From Riemerella columbipharyngis (lineage in GTDB: Bacteria > Bacteroidota > Bacteroidia > Flavobacteriales > Weeksellaceae): a stretch of DNA of 64,000 nucleotides. Both the position numbers and the translations under genes were made by a program. Where the stretch lies: positions 1 to 64,000 of the forward strand of contig NZ_FNAS01000013.1 in assembly GCF_900101995.1 (NCBI RefSeq), in the 5' to 3' direction. The notes under the pieces are model-generated. The model made no database searches, was not told the origin of the DNA, and saw only the letters and a list, made by a program, of their open reading frames with translations. Numbering within the stretch: position 1 is the first letter of the stretch; each line of letters begins with the position of its first letter. Below, piece by piece: positions 15,628 through 25,092 of the stretch.

Positions 15628-16872
15628 TTAAGCCTTAACAATCTTATATAGTTTGTCGCTCGGACGAACTCTAAACGGCGTAGGAAAAGTAATGACGTCA
15701 GCCTTAGAAGCTCTTTCGGCATCTCCCTTTCCATCTATCATCATAGTAGTAATTTCCATTTCTTGAGAGCCTGTGGTAGGTCCTTGTATAAGGACTTTAT
15801 CCCCTATATTCAAATCATAAGCCTCAATTAAAAATTCAGCAATACCGGACTTTGGATAAAAATGTCGCCCTTTTCCTATATACACTTTTTTCTGGGTGGC
15901 ATTAGATCCCGGATTAGGCGACCACTCGCCGAGCTCTTGACCTAAATAGTAACCACTCCAAAATCCTCTGTTATATACGGTCTCTAACATTTTCATCCAA
16001 TTACCTATTTGCTCTTGGCTGTAAGTTCCTTCTGCTATGGCATCTATCGCTTCGCGGTAACATTTGGTAACAGTAGCCACATATTCCGGTGCTCTACCCC
16101 TGCCTTCTATCTTAAGAACTTTAACGCCCGCATCAATAATTTGGTCTAAAAACCCTATCGTGCAAAGATCTTTTGGAGACATCATATATTCATTGTCCAA
16201 TTCTATTTCAAAACCACTTTCTTGGTCTATAACAGTATATTTTTTACGACAATTCTGCTTGCAAGCTCCTCTATTAGCCGAAGAATTGTGAGAATGTAAA
16301 CTGAGATAACACTTACCGGAAACTGCCATACAAAGAGCTCCATGCCCAAATATTTCCACCTCTATAAGATTACCAGAGGGGCCTTTTACCTGCTCACGCT
16401 CTATTTGAGTACATATCTTTTTTATCTGACTGATACTTAGCTCCCTACTCATCACCATAGTATCCGCAAACATAGCATAGAACTTTACCGTTTCTATATT
16501 GGTAATATTGATTTGCGTAGAGATATGCACCTCCATTCCTATCTGCCTTGCATAGGAAATAACCGCCTGATCCATAGCAATTACTGCGGTAAGATCTGCT
16601 GCTTTAGCCTTATCCAAGAGTGTTTTGATAATGGACAAATCGTGGTCATAAATAATGGTATTAAGTGTGAGATAAGTTCTAACCCCTTTTTCCTTGCACC
16701 TCCTGGATATTTCCGGAAGATCGTCCAAAGTAAAATTGATAGAAGCTCTTGCCCTCATATTAAGCTGTTCCACACCAAAGTAAACAGAGTCTGCACCATT
16801 ATCTATAGCTGCCTGAAGAGATGTAAAGTCTCCGGCAGGTGCCATTAGTTCTATTTTTCCGCTCTTTGTCAT
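15628..16872 (-). CDS. trhP: U32 family protein, likely tRNA U34 hydroxylation protein TrhP
   Basis: 414 residues. It starts with KIELMAPAGDFTSLQAAIDN and YFGVEQLNMRARA, the typical start of U32 proteins. It carries the Cys box CMAVSGKCYLSLHSHNSSANRG then ACKQNCRKKY, which in RlhA/TrhP proteins holds an iron-sulfur cluster. A C-terminal beta-barrel-like domain (about 325-414, KKVYIGKGRHFYPKSGIAEF and DLNIGDKVLIQGPTTGSQEM) matches the longer YegQ/TrhP type rather than RlhA. Such proteins make 5-hydroxyuridine at tRNA wobble positions using prephenate-derived chemistry. The downstream ferredoxin gene supports a redox role. Peptidase activity, which gave the family its name, is not expected. Confidence 0.82.
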   Translation of the reverse strand: MTKSGKIELMAPAGDFTSLQAAIDNGADSVYFGVEQLNMRARASINFTLDDLPEISRRCKEKGVRTYLTLNTIIYDHDLSIIKTLLDKAKAADLTAVIAMDQAVISYARQIGMEVHISTQINITNIETVKFYAMFADTMVMSRELSISQIKKICTQIEREQVKGPSGNLIEVEIFGHGALCMAVSGKCYLSLHSHNSSANRGACKQNCRKKYTVIDQESGFEIELDNEYMMSPKDLCTIGFLDQIIDAGVKVLKIEGRGRAPEYVATVTKCYREAIDAIAEGTYSQEQIGNWMKMLETVYNRGFWSGYYLGQELGEWSPNPGSNATQKKVYIGKGRHFYPKSGIAEFLIEAYDLNIGDKVLIQGPTTGSQEMEITTMMIDGKGDAERASKADVITFPTPFRVRPSDKLYKIVKA

Positions 16873-16937
16873 TTAAGAAAAATTTGTGCAAAGATAGGAA
16901 TTTTGATTTTTCAAAAAGACACTGATTTTCAATATCT

Positions 16938-18440
16938 CTAAATTTTATAATTTTCCAAATATTCCGCTATTGTTCTGTCATTTGCCAATCTCGGTATTTT
17001 ATTTTGTCCTCCGAGTTTTCCTTGGGACTTGGCATACTCTTGAAATGCATTTTTCTTAAGCCTTGTAACCACTAAAGGTTGTAGAATATTTCCGGAAATA
17101 AGGTCGTCGTAATAAGTATTCTTAGCTCTCATTTCCGTATCTAATTTTCTTGCAAAAGCAGTTAGGTTTTCCGGTTCTTTTTCAAACTCTATAAACCATT
17201 CATGATAAGGTAATTGCCCGTTTTGAGGCGATACTTTCGGGGCAAGATGAAACTCCGTAATACTGCACGGATAGGCCTCTACTGCAGCTTTTATAGATTC
17301 TTCTGCCTCGTAGGCAATGACATGTTCTCCAAACGCCGAGGTGTAATGCTTAGTCCTCCCAGATACCAATACTCTGTATGGATTTTTAGAGATAAATCTT
17401 ACCACATCACCGATAGCATACGCCCATAGTCCGGAGTTGGTGGTAAGAACCATTGCATAATCTTTATTAAGCTCTATCTCCTCTATTGTAAGCCTTCGAG
17501 CATTTTTCTTTCCATACTCTTCCAATGGGATAAATTCATAAAAAATCCCGTGATTGGTCTGTAGCAGCAATCCCTCTTTCTGATAATCGTCCTGAAATGC
17601 AAAGAACCCTTCGCTGGCAGGAAATGTTTGTACAATATCCACCTTCCTGCCCAGCAATTCTTCCATTTTCTCCCGATAAGGTTCGTAATTTACCCCTCCG
17701 GTAATAATGAGTTGTAAATTTGGAAATAGCGAGGTGATTTTTTTTCCTGTACGCTCTATTAGTTTTTCAAAATACATAATCAGCCACGGTGGAATCCCCG
17801 AAATCAAGGTCATATCCTGCGTTTCTGTTTCCTCTACTATCTTATCTACTTTTGTTTCCCAGTCTTCTATACAATTGGTTTCATAGCTCGGGAGCCTATT
17901 TTTCTGAAGATATGAGGGAATATGGTGTGCTACAATTCCGGAAAGCCGACCTGTTTTCACCCCGTAGATTTCCTCCAATTTTGGAGAACCTTGTAAAAAT
18001 ATCATTTTACCGGAAACAAAATCTGCATTATTTTTTTTTGTAATATAATGAAAAATAGCACTCTGTGCCGCTTTTATTTGATAGAGTATTCCTTCTTTTG
18101 AGATTGGGATATACTTAGCTCCAGAAGTTGTACCGGAAGTTTTCGCAAAATACTCTGGGTGTCCTGGCCACAAGATATTAGCTTGTCCTTTTTTCATCCG
18201 CTCAATATAAGGTCTTAGCTCTTCATAGTCTATCACAGGAACCTGTTTCCGAAAATCTTCGATTGAACGAACATCCTCAAAACGATGTACCCTCCCAAAC
18301 AGCGTTTTCTCTGCCATACGAACCATCGAAAGCAATAGTGCCTCTTGATCTTTAGGGGCATTATGCTTATAATATTCTGAGCGTTTCAAATGTTTTTTTG
18401 CCCAGAATTTGGCAATTTTTCTTTTAATAAAACTTAGCAT
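16938..18440 (-). CDS. GH3-like adenylate-forming enzyme
   Basis: 500 residues of the GH3 (auxin-responsive promoter) family, acyl-adenylate-forming enzymes that conjugate carboxylic acids with amino acids or amines; bacterial substrates are unknown. Markers: YFAKTSGTTSGAKYIPISKE (ATP-binding P-loop-like motif, ~95-115), NLQLIITGGVNYEPYREKM, ASEGFFAFQ and YAIGDVVRFISKNPYRV (A8-like hinge). No signal peptide is seen. The upstream ATG 18440 is preceded by TTTAACTTTGCC, a -7-like block. It is transcribed separately from trhP, which lies 66 bp downstream with its own promoter-like block. Confidence 0.9.
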   Translation of the reverse strand: MLSFIKRKIAKFWAKKHLKRSEYYKHNAPKDQEALLLSMVRMAEKTLFGRVHRFEDVRSIEDFRKQVPVIDYEELRPYIERMKKGQANILWPGHPEYFAKTSGTTSGAKYIPISKEGILYQIKAAQSAIFHYITKKNNADFVSGKMIFLQGSPKLEEIYGVKTGRLSGIVAHHIPSYLQKNRLPSYETNCIEDWETKVDKIVEETETQDMTLISGIPPWLIMYFEKLIERTGKKITSLFPNLQLIITGGVNYEPYREKMEELLGRKVDIVQTFPASEGFFAFQDDYQKEGLLLQTNHGIFYEFIPLEEYGKKNARRLTIEEIELNKDYAMVLTTNSGLWAYAIGDVVRFISKNPYRVLVSGRTKHYTSAFGEHVIAYEAEESIKAAVEAYPCSITEFHLAPKVSPQNGQLPYHEWFIEFEKEPENLTAFARKLDTEMRAKNTYYDDLISGNILQPLVVTRLKKNAFQEYAKSQGKLGGQNKIPRLANDRTIAEYLENYKI

Positions 18441-18706
18441 AAGGCAAAGTTAAAGAAAAAAGTGGTAAGCAATAGTTTTTATAAATTTAACAGCAATAAA
18501 AATGATTCCTTGAGCAAGCAAAAAATTGTTTTCAAAATAATATTTATTATCAAGTTTCTCTATGTCAATGGTAAAGAAATTACTCACAAGCATCATATAT
18601 TAATGATAATATGATATAGATTAATCCTTGCAAAAGAAAATTTATTCATTTCATTGCTGTACTTTTCTATAAATATTCTAATTTTGTTGAAATTTAATTT
18701 GCATCT

Positions 18707-19993
18707 ATGACAACAATAGAATTTAATAACGAATGGAAAGAGCGGTTGCTCAATCGCTTTTTGAAGTATGTGAAAATTTACTCTACCAGCGACCCTGAAT
18801 GCGAATCTACCCCATCTACTCCCCAGCAGTGGGATATGGCAAACCTTCTTTTCGAAGAGCTGAAATCCTTGGGGCTTGATGATGTTTCTATGGACGATAA
18901 CGGCTATGTTTTTGGCTATGTCCCTTCTAATCTTGACGGTGAAGATGTGCCTACCGTAGGATTTATTTCTCATTATGACAGCTCACCGGATTTTAATGGC
19001 AAAGGGGTTAATCCTTTGGTTTGGGAAAACTATAACGGTAAAGACCTATTACTGAACGAAGAAACAGGATTTACACTTTCCCCTTCTAAATTTGAATCAC
19101 TTAAAGACTATGTAGGGCAAACCCTTATTACTACAGATGGCACTTCACTTCTCTCTGCAGACGATAAGGCAGGAATTGCTGAAATTGTTACGGCAGTAGA
19201 ATATCTTTTGGCACATCCGGGGATAAAACACGGAAGAATTGCAGTAGCTTTTAATCCTGATGAAGAAATAGGAAGAGGCGCTCACAAGTTTGATGTGGCA
19301 AAATTCGGTGCTGAATGGGCTTATACTATGGATGGCGGCGAGGTAGGAGAACTTGAATATGAAAACTTCAATGCAGCGGGTGCTGTCGTAAAAATACACG
19401 GGCTAAGCGTTCACCCCGGCTACTCTTTTGGAAAAATGGTAAATGCCTCTCTCTTAGCTGCAGAATTTATTCAAATGTTACCAGCGGGCGAAACCCCTTC
19501 TACTACCAGAGGCTATGAGGGATTTTATCATCTATTAGATGTTACTTCCGATGTTTCCGAAGCCAAACTCCAGTACATCATCAGAGACCACGACGCGGAT
19601 AAATTTGAACAAAGAAAAACCTTTATGGAAAAGGTAGTGGCAGATTTCAATGCTAAACACGGCGAAGGAACTGCCGAAATTGAAATAAAAGAACAATATC
19701 GCAATATGAAACAGCAGTTTGAGGGGAAAATGCACATTGTAGATATTGCGGAACAAGCAATGAAAGAAGCCGGCATCACCCCGAAAATCAAAGCTATACG
19801 AGGCGGAACGGACGGAGCCCAATTGTCTTATATGGGACTGCCTTGTCCAAACATTTTCGCAGGAGGGCTGAACTTCCACGGTCCATACGAGTATGTCCCT
19901 CTCGAAAGTATGGAGAAAGCTGTAAAAGTAATTATCAATATCGCACAGTCTGTAAAAAAAATATTAAACAACATAGAAAAAACAAAAGGTTAG
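18707..19993 (+). CDS. pepT: Peptidase T (tripeptidase)
   Basis: 428 residues of the M20B tripeptidase family (usual length ~410), which removes the N-terminal residue of tripeptides in the cytoplasm using two zinc ions. Markers: GFISHYDSSPDFNGKGV (first metal-site His-x-Asp; usual motif is HMDTSPD), TTDGTSLLSADDKAGIAEI (bridging Asp), NPDEEIGRGAHKF (catalytic Glu and metal Glu), HGLSVHPGYSFGKMV, and RGGTDGAQLSYMGLPCPN. All metal ligands seem present. It is a single gene closed by a bidirectional terminator that overlaps its own stop codon. Confidence 0.96.
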   Translation: MTTIEFNNEWKERLLNRFLKYVKIYSTSDPECESTPSTPQQWDMANLLFEELKSLGLDDVSMDDNGYVFGYVPSNLDGEDVPTVGFISHYDSSPDFNGKGVNPLVWENYNGKDLLLNEETGFTLSPSKFESLKDYVGQTLITTDGTSLLSADDKAGIAEIVTAVEYLLAHPGIKHGRIAVAFNPDEEIGRGAHKFDVAKFGAEWAYTMDGGEVGELEYENFNAAGAVVKIHGLSVHPGYSFGKMVNASLLAAEFIQMLPAGETPSTTRGYEGFYHLLDVTSDVSEAKLQYIIRDHDADKFEQRKTFMEKVVADFNAKHGEGTAEIEIKEQYRNMKQQFEGKMHIVDIAEQAMKEAGITPKIKAIRGGTDGAQLSYMGLPCPNIFAGGLNFHGPYEYVPLESMEKAVKVIINIAQSVKKILNNIEKTKG

Positions 19994-20011
19994 CTTCGCG
20001 GCTAACCTTTT
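19984..20011. terminator. Bidirectional terminator between pepT and mscS-like gene
   Basis: Perfect 11-bp stem AAAAGGTTAGC (19984-19994) / GCTAACCTTTT (20001-20011) around a 6-base loop. It is followed by T-rich DNA in both directions and serves both converging genes. The pepT stop codon TAG lies within the stem. Confidence 0.85.
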
Positions 20012-20037
20012 AAATTTTAAACCTAAGCTTTTCGTTA

Positions 20038-20883
20038 TTAAGATTCCTTTTTATCCGGTACGATATGAATATACCTCTGAGGGCAAGGTATGTCTATTCC
20101 ATTGGCATCAAATGCTGTCTTTACTTCTCGGTTTAGTTTCCACCGAGTAGCCATATAGTCTGCCGATTTTACATAAGCATATATGGCAAGATTCACACTG
20201 CTTTCTCCAAACTCATTGATTTCCACCACATAGCCTTTATCGTGTATCAGAGTTGGTTCGTTCTTTAAAATATCTAATAAAATGGCTTTAGCTTTATCAA
20301 AATCGTCTTCGTAACCAATGCCTACCTCCAGCTCAATACGCCTTTCGCCCGATTTGGAATAGTTGATAATGACACTATTAAATACGCTCCCATTTGGTAA
20401 TATCACGGTTTTCATATTCGGCATTAGCATTATTGTTTGTAGTATGGATATTTCTTGCACAGTTCCCGTATTCCCCATTACTTCTACGGTATCTCCTACC
20501 TTGAAGGGCTTAAACAAAAGGATCAAAAGCCCTCCTGCAAAATTTGCCAAACTCCCCTGTAGTGCCATACCAATCCCCACAGCTAAACCACCTAAAAGAG
20601 CGACAAAAGAAGTCGTCTGAACGCCAAGCGTATTCATTGCAACAAGAATCACCAAAATACGGATAAGCATCGCCACTAAATCTGCAATAAAACTTCTGAG
20701 AGAAACAGATAGTTCCGAACGCGTAAATTGTTTTTTAATGAGCCTGCCTACCCAAGAGGCTATCCAAAATCCTATAATGATAATTAAAATCCCTACCACC
20801 AGACTAACGCCAAAGTTCACTATTTTATCTTGATAGTGGCTGATATTTATATCACTCAAATTTATATTTTTCATTAACATCAT
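20038..20883 (-). CDS. Small-conductance mechanosensitive channel (MscS family)
   Basis: 281 residues, the length of E. coli MscS (286). Three membrane segments: about 22-45, 63-85, and the pore helix TM3 (GGLAVGIGMALQGSLANFA, ~92-110), rich in Gly/Ala as needed for pore packing. The cytoplasmic beta domain follows (KPFKVGDTVEVMGNTGTVQE, then ILPNGSVFNSVI) and the alpha-beta domain ends in PCPQRYIHIV. It releases solutes upon osmotic downshift. Several ATGs lie at the start (MMLMKN), and 20874 is equally possible. It lies 22 bp after the tRNA/rRNA methyltransferase-type gene, so the two could be co-transcribed. Confidence 0.96.
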   Translation of the reverse strand: MMLMKNINLSDINISHYQDKIVNFGVSLVVGILIIIIGFWIASWVGRLIKKQFTRSELSVSLRSFIADLVAMLIRILVILVAMNTLGVQTTSFVALLGGLAVGIGMALQGSLANFAGGLLILLFKPFKVGDTVEVMGNTGTVQEISILQTIMLMPNMKTVILPNGSVFNSVIINYSKSGERRIELEVGIGYEDDFDKAKAILLDILKNEPTLIHDKGYVVEINEFGESSVNLAIYAYVKSADYMATRWKLNREVKTAFDANGIDIPCPQRYIHIVPDKKES

Positions 20884-20905
20884 TTTTTGAAAATAAAATA
20901 CAAAA

Positions 20906-21433
20906 TTAGATAAAATGTTTGAAGAAAGTCCACATCACAATTCCTCCACACACACTGACATTAAGAGAGTGTTTTGTGCCCAGCTGAGGTACTTCTAAAA
21001 ACTTATCATAGTACGGCAGGGCTTCTTCACTCAGCCCCTCTACTTCATTACCCAAAACCAAAGCATATTTCTTATCCTCTATGGGAAATTCCTGAAGCGA
21101 AATACTATCCGTAGTCTGCTCCACTCCAAGTATCTCATAGCCCTCTACTTTAAGGCTTGATAAAGCCTCCTTTGTGGAAGGAGAATATTCCCACGCTACA
21201 CTCTCCGTAGCACCAAGAGCCGCTTTGTGGATTTCTCTATGCGGAGGTACCGGCGTAATGCCGCATAATACGATCTTCTCTACCAAAAAAGCATCTCCTG
21301 TTCGGAAGACTGCTCCTACATTATGCATACTTCTCACATTATCCAGAACAATTACCAATGGTTTCTTTTCGGTCTTTCTGAATGTTTCTACATCTATACG
21401 CCCCAGTTCCTCTAATTTTAGTTTCTGAGCCAT
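20906..21433 (-). CDS. SpoU/TrmH-type RNA 2'-O-methyltransferase
   Basis: 175 residues with all three SPOUT motifs: motif 1 LDNVRSMHNVGAVFRTGDAF (Asn and Arg), motif 2 ALVLGNEVEGLS (SAM-binding knot) and motif 3 VPQLGTKHSLNVSVCGGIVM. The short length indicates a single knot domain, as in TrmL/TrmH-like members; no N-terminal RNA-binding domain of RlmB type is present. The RNA target cannot be stated. Its ATG lies 1 bp after the stop of the upstream ptrB gene, so the genes are co-transcribed. Confidence 0.93.
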   Translation of the reverse strand: MAQKLKLEELGRIDVETFRKTEKKPLVIVLDNVRSMHNVGAVFRTGDAFLVEKIVLCGITPVPPHREIHKAALGATESVAWEYSPSTKEALSSLKVEGYEILGVEQTTDSISLQEFPIEDKKYALVLGNEVEGLSEEALPYYDKFLEVPQLGTKHSLNVSVCGGIVMWTFFKHFI

Positions 21434-21434
21434 C

Positions 21435-23501
21435 TTAGTCTTTTATATTTTCTAATTTTAATAAAAATGCATACTCCAGGGCATCATCTTTCAAGCTCTC
21501 GAACCTGCCGCTTGCCCCTGAATGTCCGGAAGAGAAATCCGTTTTGAAAATCAACAGATTATTATCCGTTTTCAAATCTCTGAGCTTTGCCACCCATTTT
21601 GCAGGTTCCCAATATTGTACCTGGCTGTCATTAAACCCTGTCGTTACTAATATATTAGGATAAGATTTTGTGGCAACATTATCGTATGGAGAGTAAGATT
21701 TCATATAATGATAATATTCTTCATTCTTAGGATTCCCCCACTCGTCAAACTCTCCGGTAGTCAATGGAATATCCTCGTCCAGCATCGTGGTTACCACATC
21801 TACAAACGGTACCTGTGCCACTATTCCATTAAACAAATCGGGGGCTTCATTCATTACTACTCCCATCAACAGCCCTCCTGCACTTCCTCCCATCGCATAA
21901 AGGTGTTCGGCAGAGGTGTACTTACGGTCAATCAAAAACTGTGCACAATCAATAAAATCATAAAAAGTATTCTTTTTCTTAAGCATTTTCCCATTTTCAT
22001 ACCAAGCACGTCCTAAATATTCGCCCCCGCGAATATGGGCAACAGCAAAGATAAACCCCCTGTCTAATAAAGACAAACGCCCACGAGAGAAAGACGCATC
22101 TACGGTATGCCCATAGCTTCCATAGCCGTAAAGCAGCAATGGAGTCTCTGGGGATAATACTGTGTCTTTTTTATAAACTAAAGAAATCGGTATAAGGGTT
22201 TCCCCGTCACGAGATTTTGCCCAAATCCGCTCTGATTGGTAATTATTTTTATCAAACTTTCCACCCAATACTTCTTGTTCTTTCAAGAGAACTTGGGTCT
22301 TGTTTTCCATATCGTATTCAAAGGTGGCAGCAGGCTGTGTAAGCGAAGTATAGCCATATCTTAAACCTTTGGAATCAAAGTCTAAATTAACCCCAATATA
22401 CGCCGTATAAGTTTCTTCCGAGAAAGGTAGGTAATAACGATTATCCCCCTCCCATTTTCTTATATTGATTTGCAGAAGCCCTTGTTTACGCTCTTCCACT
22501 ACCAAAAACTCTCGGAAAATTTCAAAGCCTTCCAGCAAAACATCTTCTCTGTGCGGCAGTATTTCTTCCCAATTCTCCTTTGAACATTGATTTACAAGTG
22601 TTTTTACAAGTTTGAAATTGGCTGCCCCTCCTTCATTCGTCAAAATATAAAAACAATCTTGGAAATGTTCTACTGCATACTCTAAGTCTACCTCTCTGGG
22701 CTGGACGACAGTCCAGTCCGAAAAGATATTATTCGCTGGAATAAACCGATGCTCATCAGACACCGTACTGGAACTGGAAATAAAGATATACTCCCGAGAT
22801 TTCGTTTTAGAAACGCTTACATTAAAAGTAGCATCCTCTTCGTGATACACCAAGACATCCTCTTCTTGAGCTGTTCCCAGACGATGACGAAAAACCTGAA
22901 ACGCCCGTAGATTTTTATCTTTTTTAATGTAAAAAAAATGTTCATTATCATTCGCCCAAACTACATTACCTGTCGTATTTTCTATAATGTCGTCCAGCAA
23001 AATACCTTTATTTATATCCTTTATGTAGATGGTGTATATTCTGCGTCCTGTCTCATCAGTGGAATAAGCGAACAGTTTGTTATCTTCCGTAAATGACACA
23101 CTTCCCACACTGAGATAATCTTTGCCTTCTGCTATTTTATTAACATCTAAAATCAACTCCTCGGGGTTCCCCAAAGATTGAAACTTTCTAAAAAAAAGCG
23201 GATAATCTTTACCTTTCTCAAACTTCACTAAATACCAATAGCTATTGTAGAAATAAGGAAGCGACTCATCATCTTCTTTATACCGAGCTTTCATTTCTTC
23301 AAAGAGCCTATTCTGAAACACCTCTGTATCCTTCATTTTATTCTGTGCATAATTGTTTTCTTGCTCCAAATAGGCCTTCACTTCAGGATTTTCTCTTTGG
23401 TTAAGCCAAAAGTAAGGGTCTATTCTCTCATCATTGTGAATGAATAATCTGTGTGGAATTTTCTTTGCTTTCGGTGCTTTCATAGGGTATTTATTATACA
23501 A
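21435..23501 (-). CDS. ptrB: Oligopeptidase B (prolyl oligopeptidase family)
   Basis: 688 residues: an N-terminal seven-bladed propeller (DPYFWLNQRENPEVKAYLEQ at its entrance) and a C-terminal alpha/beta-hydrolase with the catalytic triad AMGGSAGGLLMGVV (Ser, about residue 537), TTGFNDSQVQYWEP (Asp) and FSSGHSGASGRFES (His). No signal peptide is seen, so it is probably cytoplasmic. Oligopeptidase B cuts short peptides after Lys/Arg. ATG 23483 (MKAPKAKK) is an alternative start that removes MYNKYP. Only 1 bp separates the stop from the RNA methyltransferase gene. Confidence 0.95.
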   Translation of the reverse strand: MYNKYPMKAPKAKKIPHRLFIHNDERIDPYFWLNQRENPEVKAYLEQENNYAQNKMKDTEVFQNRLFEEMKARYKEDDESLPYFYNSYWYLVKFEKGKDYPLFFRKFQSLGNPEELILDVNKIAEGKDYLSVGSVSFTEDNKLFAYSTDETGRRIYTIYIKDINKGILLDDIIENTTGNVVWANDNEHFFYIKKDKNLRAFQVFRHRLGTAQEEDVLVYHEEDATFNVSVSKTKSREYIFISSSSTVSDEHRFIPANNIFSDWTVVQPREVDLEYAVEHFQDCFYILTNEGGAANFKLVKTLVNQCSKENWEEILPHREDVLLEGFEIFREFLVVEERKQGLLQINIRKWEGDNRYYLPFSEETYTAYIGVNLDFDSKGLRYGYTSLTQPAATFEYDMENKTQVLLKEQEVLGGKFDKNNYQSERIWAKSRDGETLIPISLVYKKDTVLSPETPLLLYGYGSYGHTVDASFSRGRLSLLDRGFIFAVAHIRGGEYLGRAWYENGKMLKKKNTFYDFIDCAQFLIDRKYTSAEHLYAMGGSAGGLLMGVVMNEAPDLFNGIVAQVPFVDVVTTMLDEDIPLTTGEFDEWGNPKNEEYYHYMKSYSPYDNVATKSYPNILVTTGFNDSQVQYWEPAKWVAKLRDLKTDNNLLIFKTDFSSGHSGASGRFESLKDDALEYAFLLKLENIKD

Positions 23502-23554
23502 AAACCATCAAACCCTTTAAGGCAAGATGGTTTTTAGTTTTTTTATGGTTAAGG

Positions 23555-24304
23555 TTATTTTGAATTATTTATAAACTTTTCTATTGCCATTGTCATAGAA
23601 GGATTTTCCTTCGTAGGTGCTTTTACATCAACGCTAAGCCCTGCTTTTTTTGCCTCTGCTTCTGTAGTATTTCCAAATACAGCAACTTTGAATTTTTCTT
23701 TTTTGTAGTCAGGAAAATTTTCTACCAAAGATTTTATCCCAAGCGGGCTAAAAAATGCAAGCAAATCATAGTTTGATAATTTAAGGTCTGATAAATCACA
23801 ACTTACCGTTCTATACATTATCACTCTTGTCCAGTCTATTTTTGAATCCTTCAGTGCTTTCTCCAAACTCGGATTCAAACTATCCGAAGAAGGCAAAAGA
23901 AACTTTTCGCTGCTGTATTTTTTGAAATAAGGGAGCATATCTGCTGCTGTTTTTTCCCCGAAACAGATTTTTCTTTTTCTATATATAATGTGCTTTTGCA
24001 AGTAGTTTGCTATCGCTTCCGACTGGCAGATATACCGCATAGAATCCGGCACGGCAAATCGCATTTCCTCTGCCAAACGGAAATAATGATCTACCGCATT
24101 TCTACTGGTAAGAATAATGCATGTATAGTTAGAAAGATCTACCTTCTGTGCTCTGATTTCTTTAGCAGAAGCACCTTCAAGCTGTATAAAAGGGCGAAAA
24201 TCTACCTCTACACCGGCATTTCTTGCCATATCTAAATATGGCGAGGACTCCGTAGCAGGCTCAGGCTGTGATATAAGTATAGATTTTATCTTCATCCGAA
24301 TCAT
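23555..24304 (-). CDS. hemD: Uroporphyrinogen-III synthase
   Basis: 249 residues of the HemD fold: two similar Rossmann-like domains. Clues are the start KSILISQPEPATESSPYLDM, CIILTSRNAVDHYFRLAEEM, an SLNPSLEKALKDSK linker region, YDLLAFFSPLGIKSLVENFP and a closing VFGNTTEAEAKKAGL. It closes hydroxymethylbilane to uroporphyrinogen III in haem synthesis. HemD sequences diverge widely, so the assignment relies on this pattern and on the neighbouring DUF4271 gene, a pairing I recall from flavobacteria. ATG 24295 (MKIKS) is an alternative start. Confidence 0.88.
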   Translation of the reverse strand: MIRMKIKSILISQPEPATESSPYLDMARNAGVEVDFRPFIQLEGASAKEIRAQKVDLSNYTCIILTSRNAVDHYFRLAEEMRFAVPDSMRYICQSEAIANYLQKHIIYRKRKICFGEKTAADMLPYFKKYSSEKFLLPSSDSLNPSLEKALKDSKIDWTRVIMYRTVSCDLSDLKLSNYDLLAFFSPLGIKSLVENFPDYKKEKFKVAVFGNTTEAEAKKAGLSVDVKAPTKENPSMTMAIEKFINNSK

Positions 24305-24311
24305 TTTCAGT

Positions 24312-24953
24312 TTATAAAAAAAGAAATTTCCAAAGCACCAAAATAGGTAAAATTTGGAGTGCGCAAATATACAAAATTTTATAATACCATTCGGAGGGTA
24401 AAATTTGCAGATTATTAAAGAGATAGATTAAGTTTTTTAATACAAATGAAAACCCGAATACCACGACATAAGGATACAGCATATCACTGCCGTCCGGCAA
24501 CAAAAAATTCTGAACCAGCACCAATATCATTAACACTAATGATAACGCAAAATAATACTTGGCAGCGACATAATAGAAAGAACCCCAAATCTTAACCTCT
24601 CCTATGCTTAAAAAAAACAATAGCGTAAAGACAGACCTTACGGAAAATAACGCTACCATACAAATCCAAAATACCCCGAATTTATTCAACTGATATCCAA
24701 AAGGAGCACAGCTTCCGAAAATTTTAGGTATAATAGGCATAAACTGAGAAAAAGCCAAACTCATAACGATACTCAAGCCCAAACTTGAAATGACCCAAGT
24801 CTGAAAACGGTTGCTTACAAATTCTTCTTTTAGTGTGTAAAATTTGACCACCGAAATCTCCCTAAGCAATATACGAAACATAAATACATACAAGAAACTT
24901 ATCCCCAAAAGGGTATAAATAATCCAATCTTTATTTTCTACGATCCGAACCAA
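24312..24953 (-). CDS. DUF4271 membrane protein
   Basis: 213 residues with about six membrane segments (first IIYTLLGISFLYVFMFRI, last LYICALQILPILVLWKFLFL). A Flavobacteriia family of unknown function (DUF4271). Its stop lies 7 bp before hemD, so the two form a two-gene operon. An accessory role in the haem-related membrane context is conceivable but not shown. The start ATG 24953 is the first in the frame. Confidence 0.88.
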   Translation of the reverse strand: MVRIVENKDWIIYTLLGISFLYVFMFRILLREISVVKFYTLKEEFVSNRFQTWVISSLGLSIVMSLAFSQFMPIIPKIFGSCAPFGYQLNKFGVFWICMVALFSVRSVFTLLFFLSIGEVKIWGSFYYVAAKYYFALSLVLMILVLVQNFLLPDGSDMLYPYVVVFGFSFVLKNLIYLFNNLQILPSEWYYKILYICALQILPILVLWKFLFL

Positions 24954-25027
24954 ATTTATTTTTTTTGCAAAATTATACTTTTTCCTTCACAATATGATTA
25001 GAACAAGAACAATTGTATTTCTCCACT

Positions 25028-25061
25028 ACAAAAAACAGGCTCGGACAATCTGCCGAGTCTG
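25028..25061 (-). terminator. Terminator after the T9SS cargo gene
   Basis: Minus-strand stem CAGACTCGG / CCGAGCCTG (9 bp with one G-T pair; 25036-25044 with 25053-25061), followed by a T-rich run (25028-25035). It marks the 3' end of the gene starting at 26349. Confidence 0.85.
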
Positions 25062-25092
25062 TAAATATTAGTCTTGCTACAAAAAATCTTTA

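Noticed and set aside
15618-15734. N-terminal extension of the ferredoxin
   Set aside because: The 39 additional residues lie in the trhP gene and lack family features; ferredoxins of this type begin close to the first Cys.
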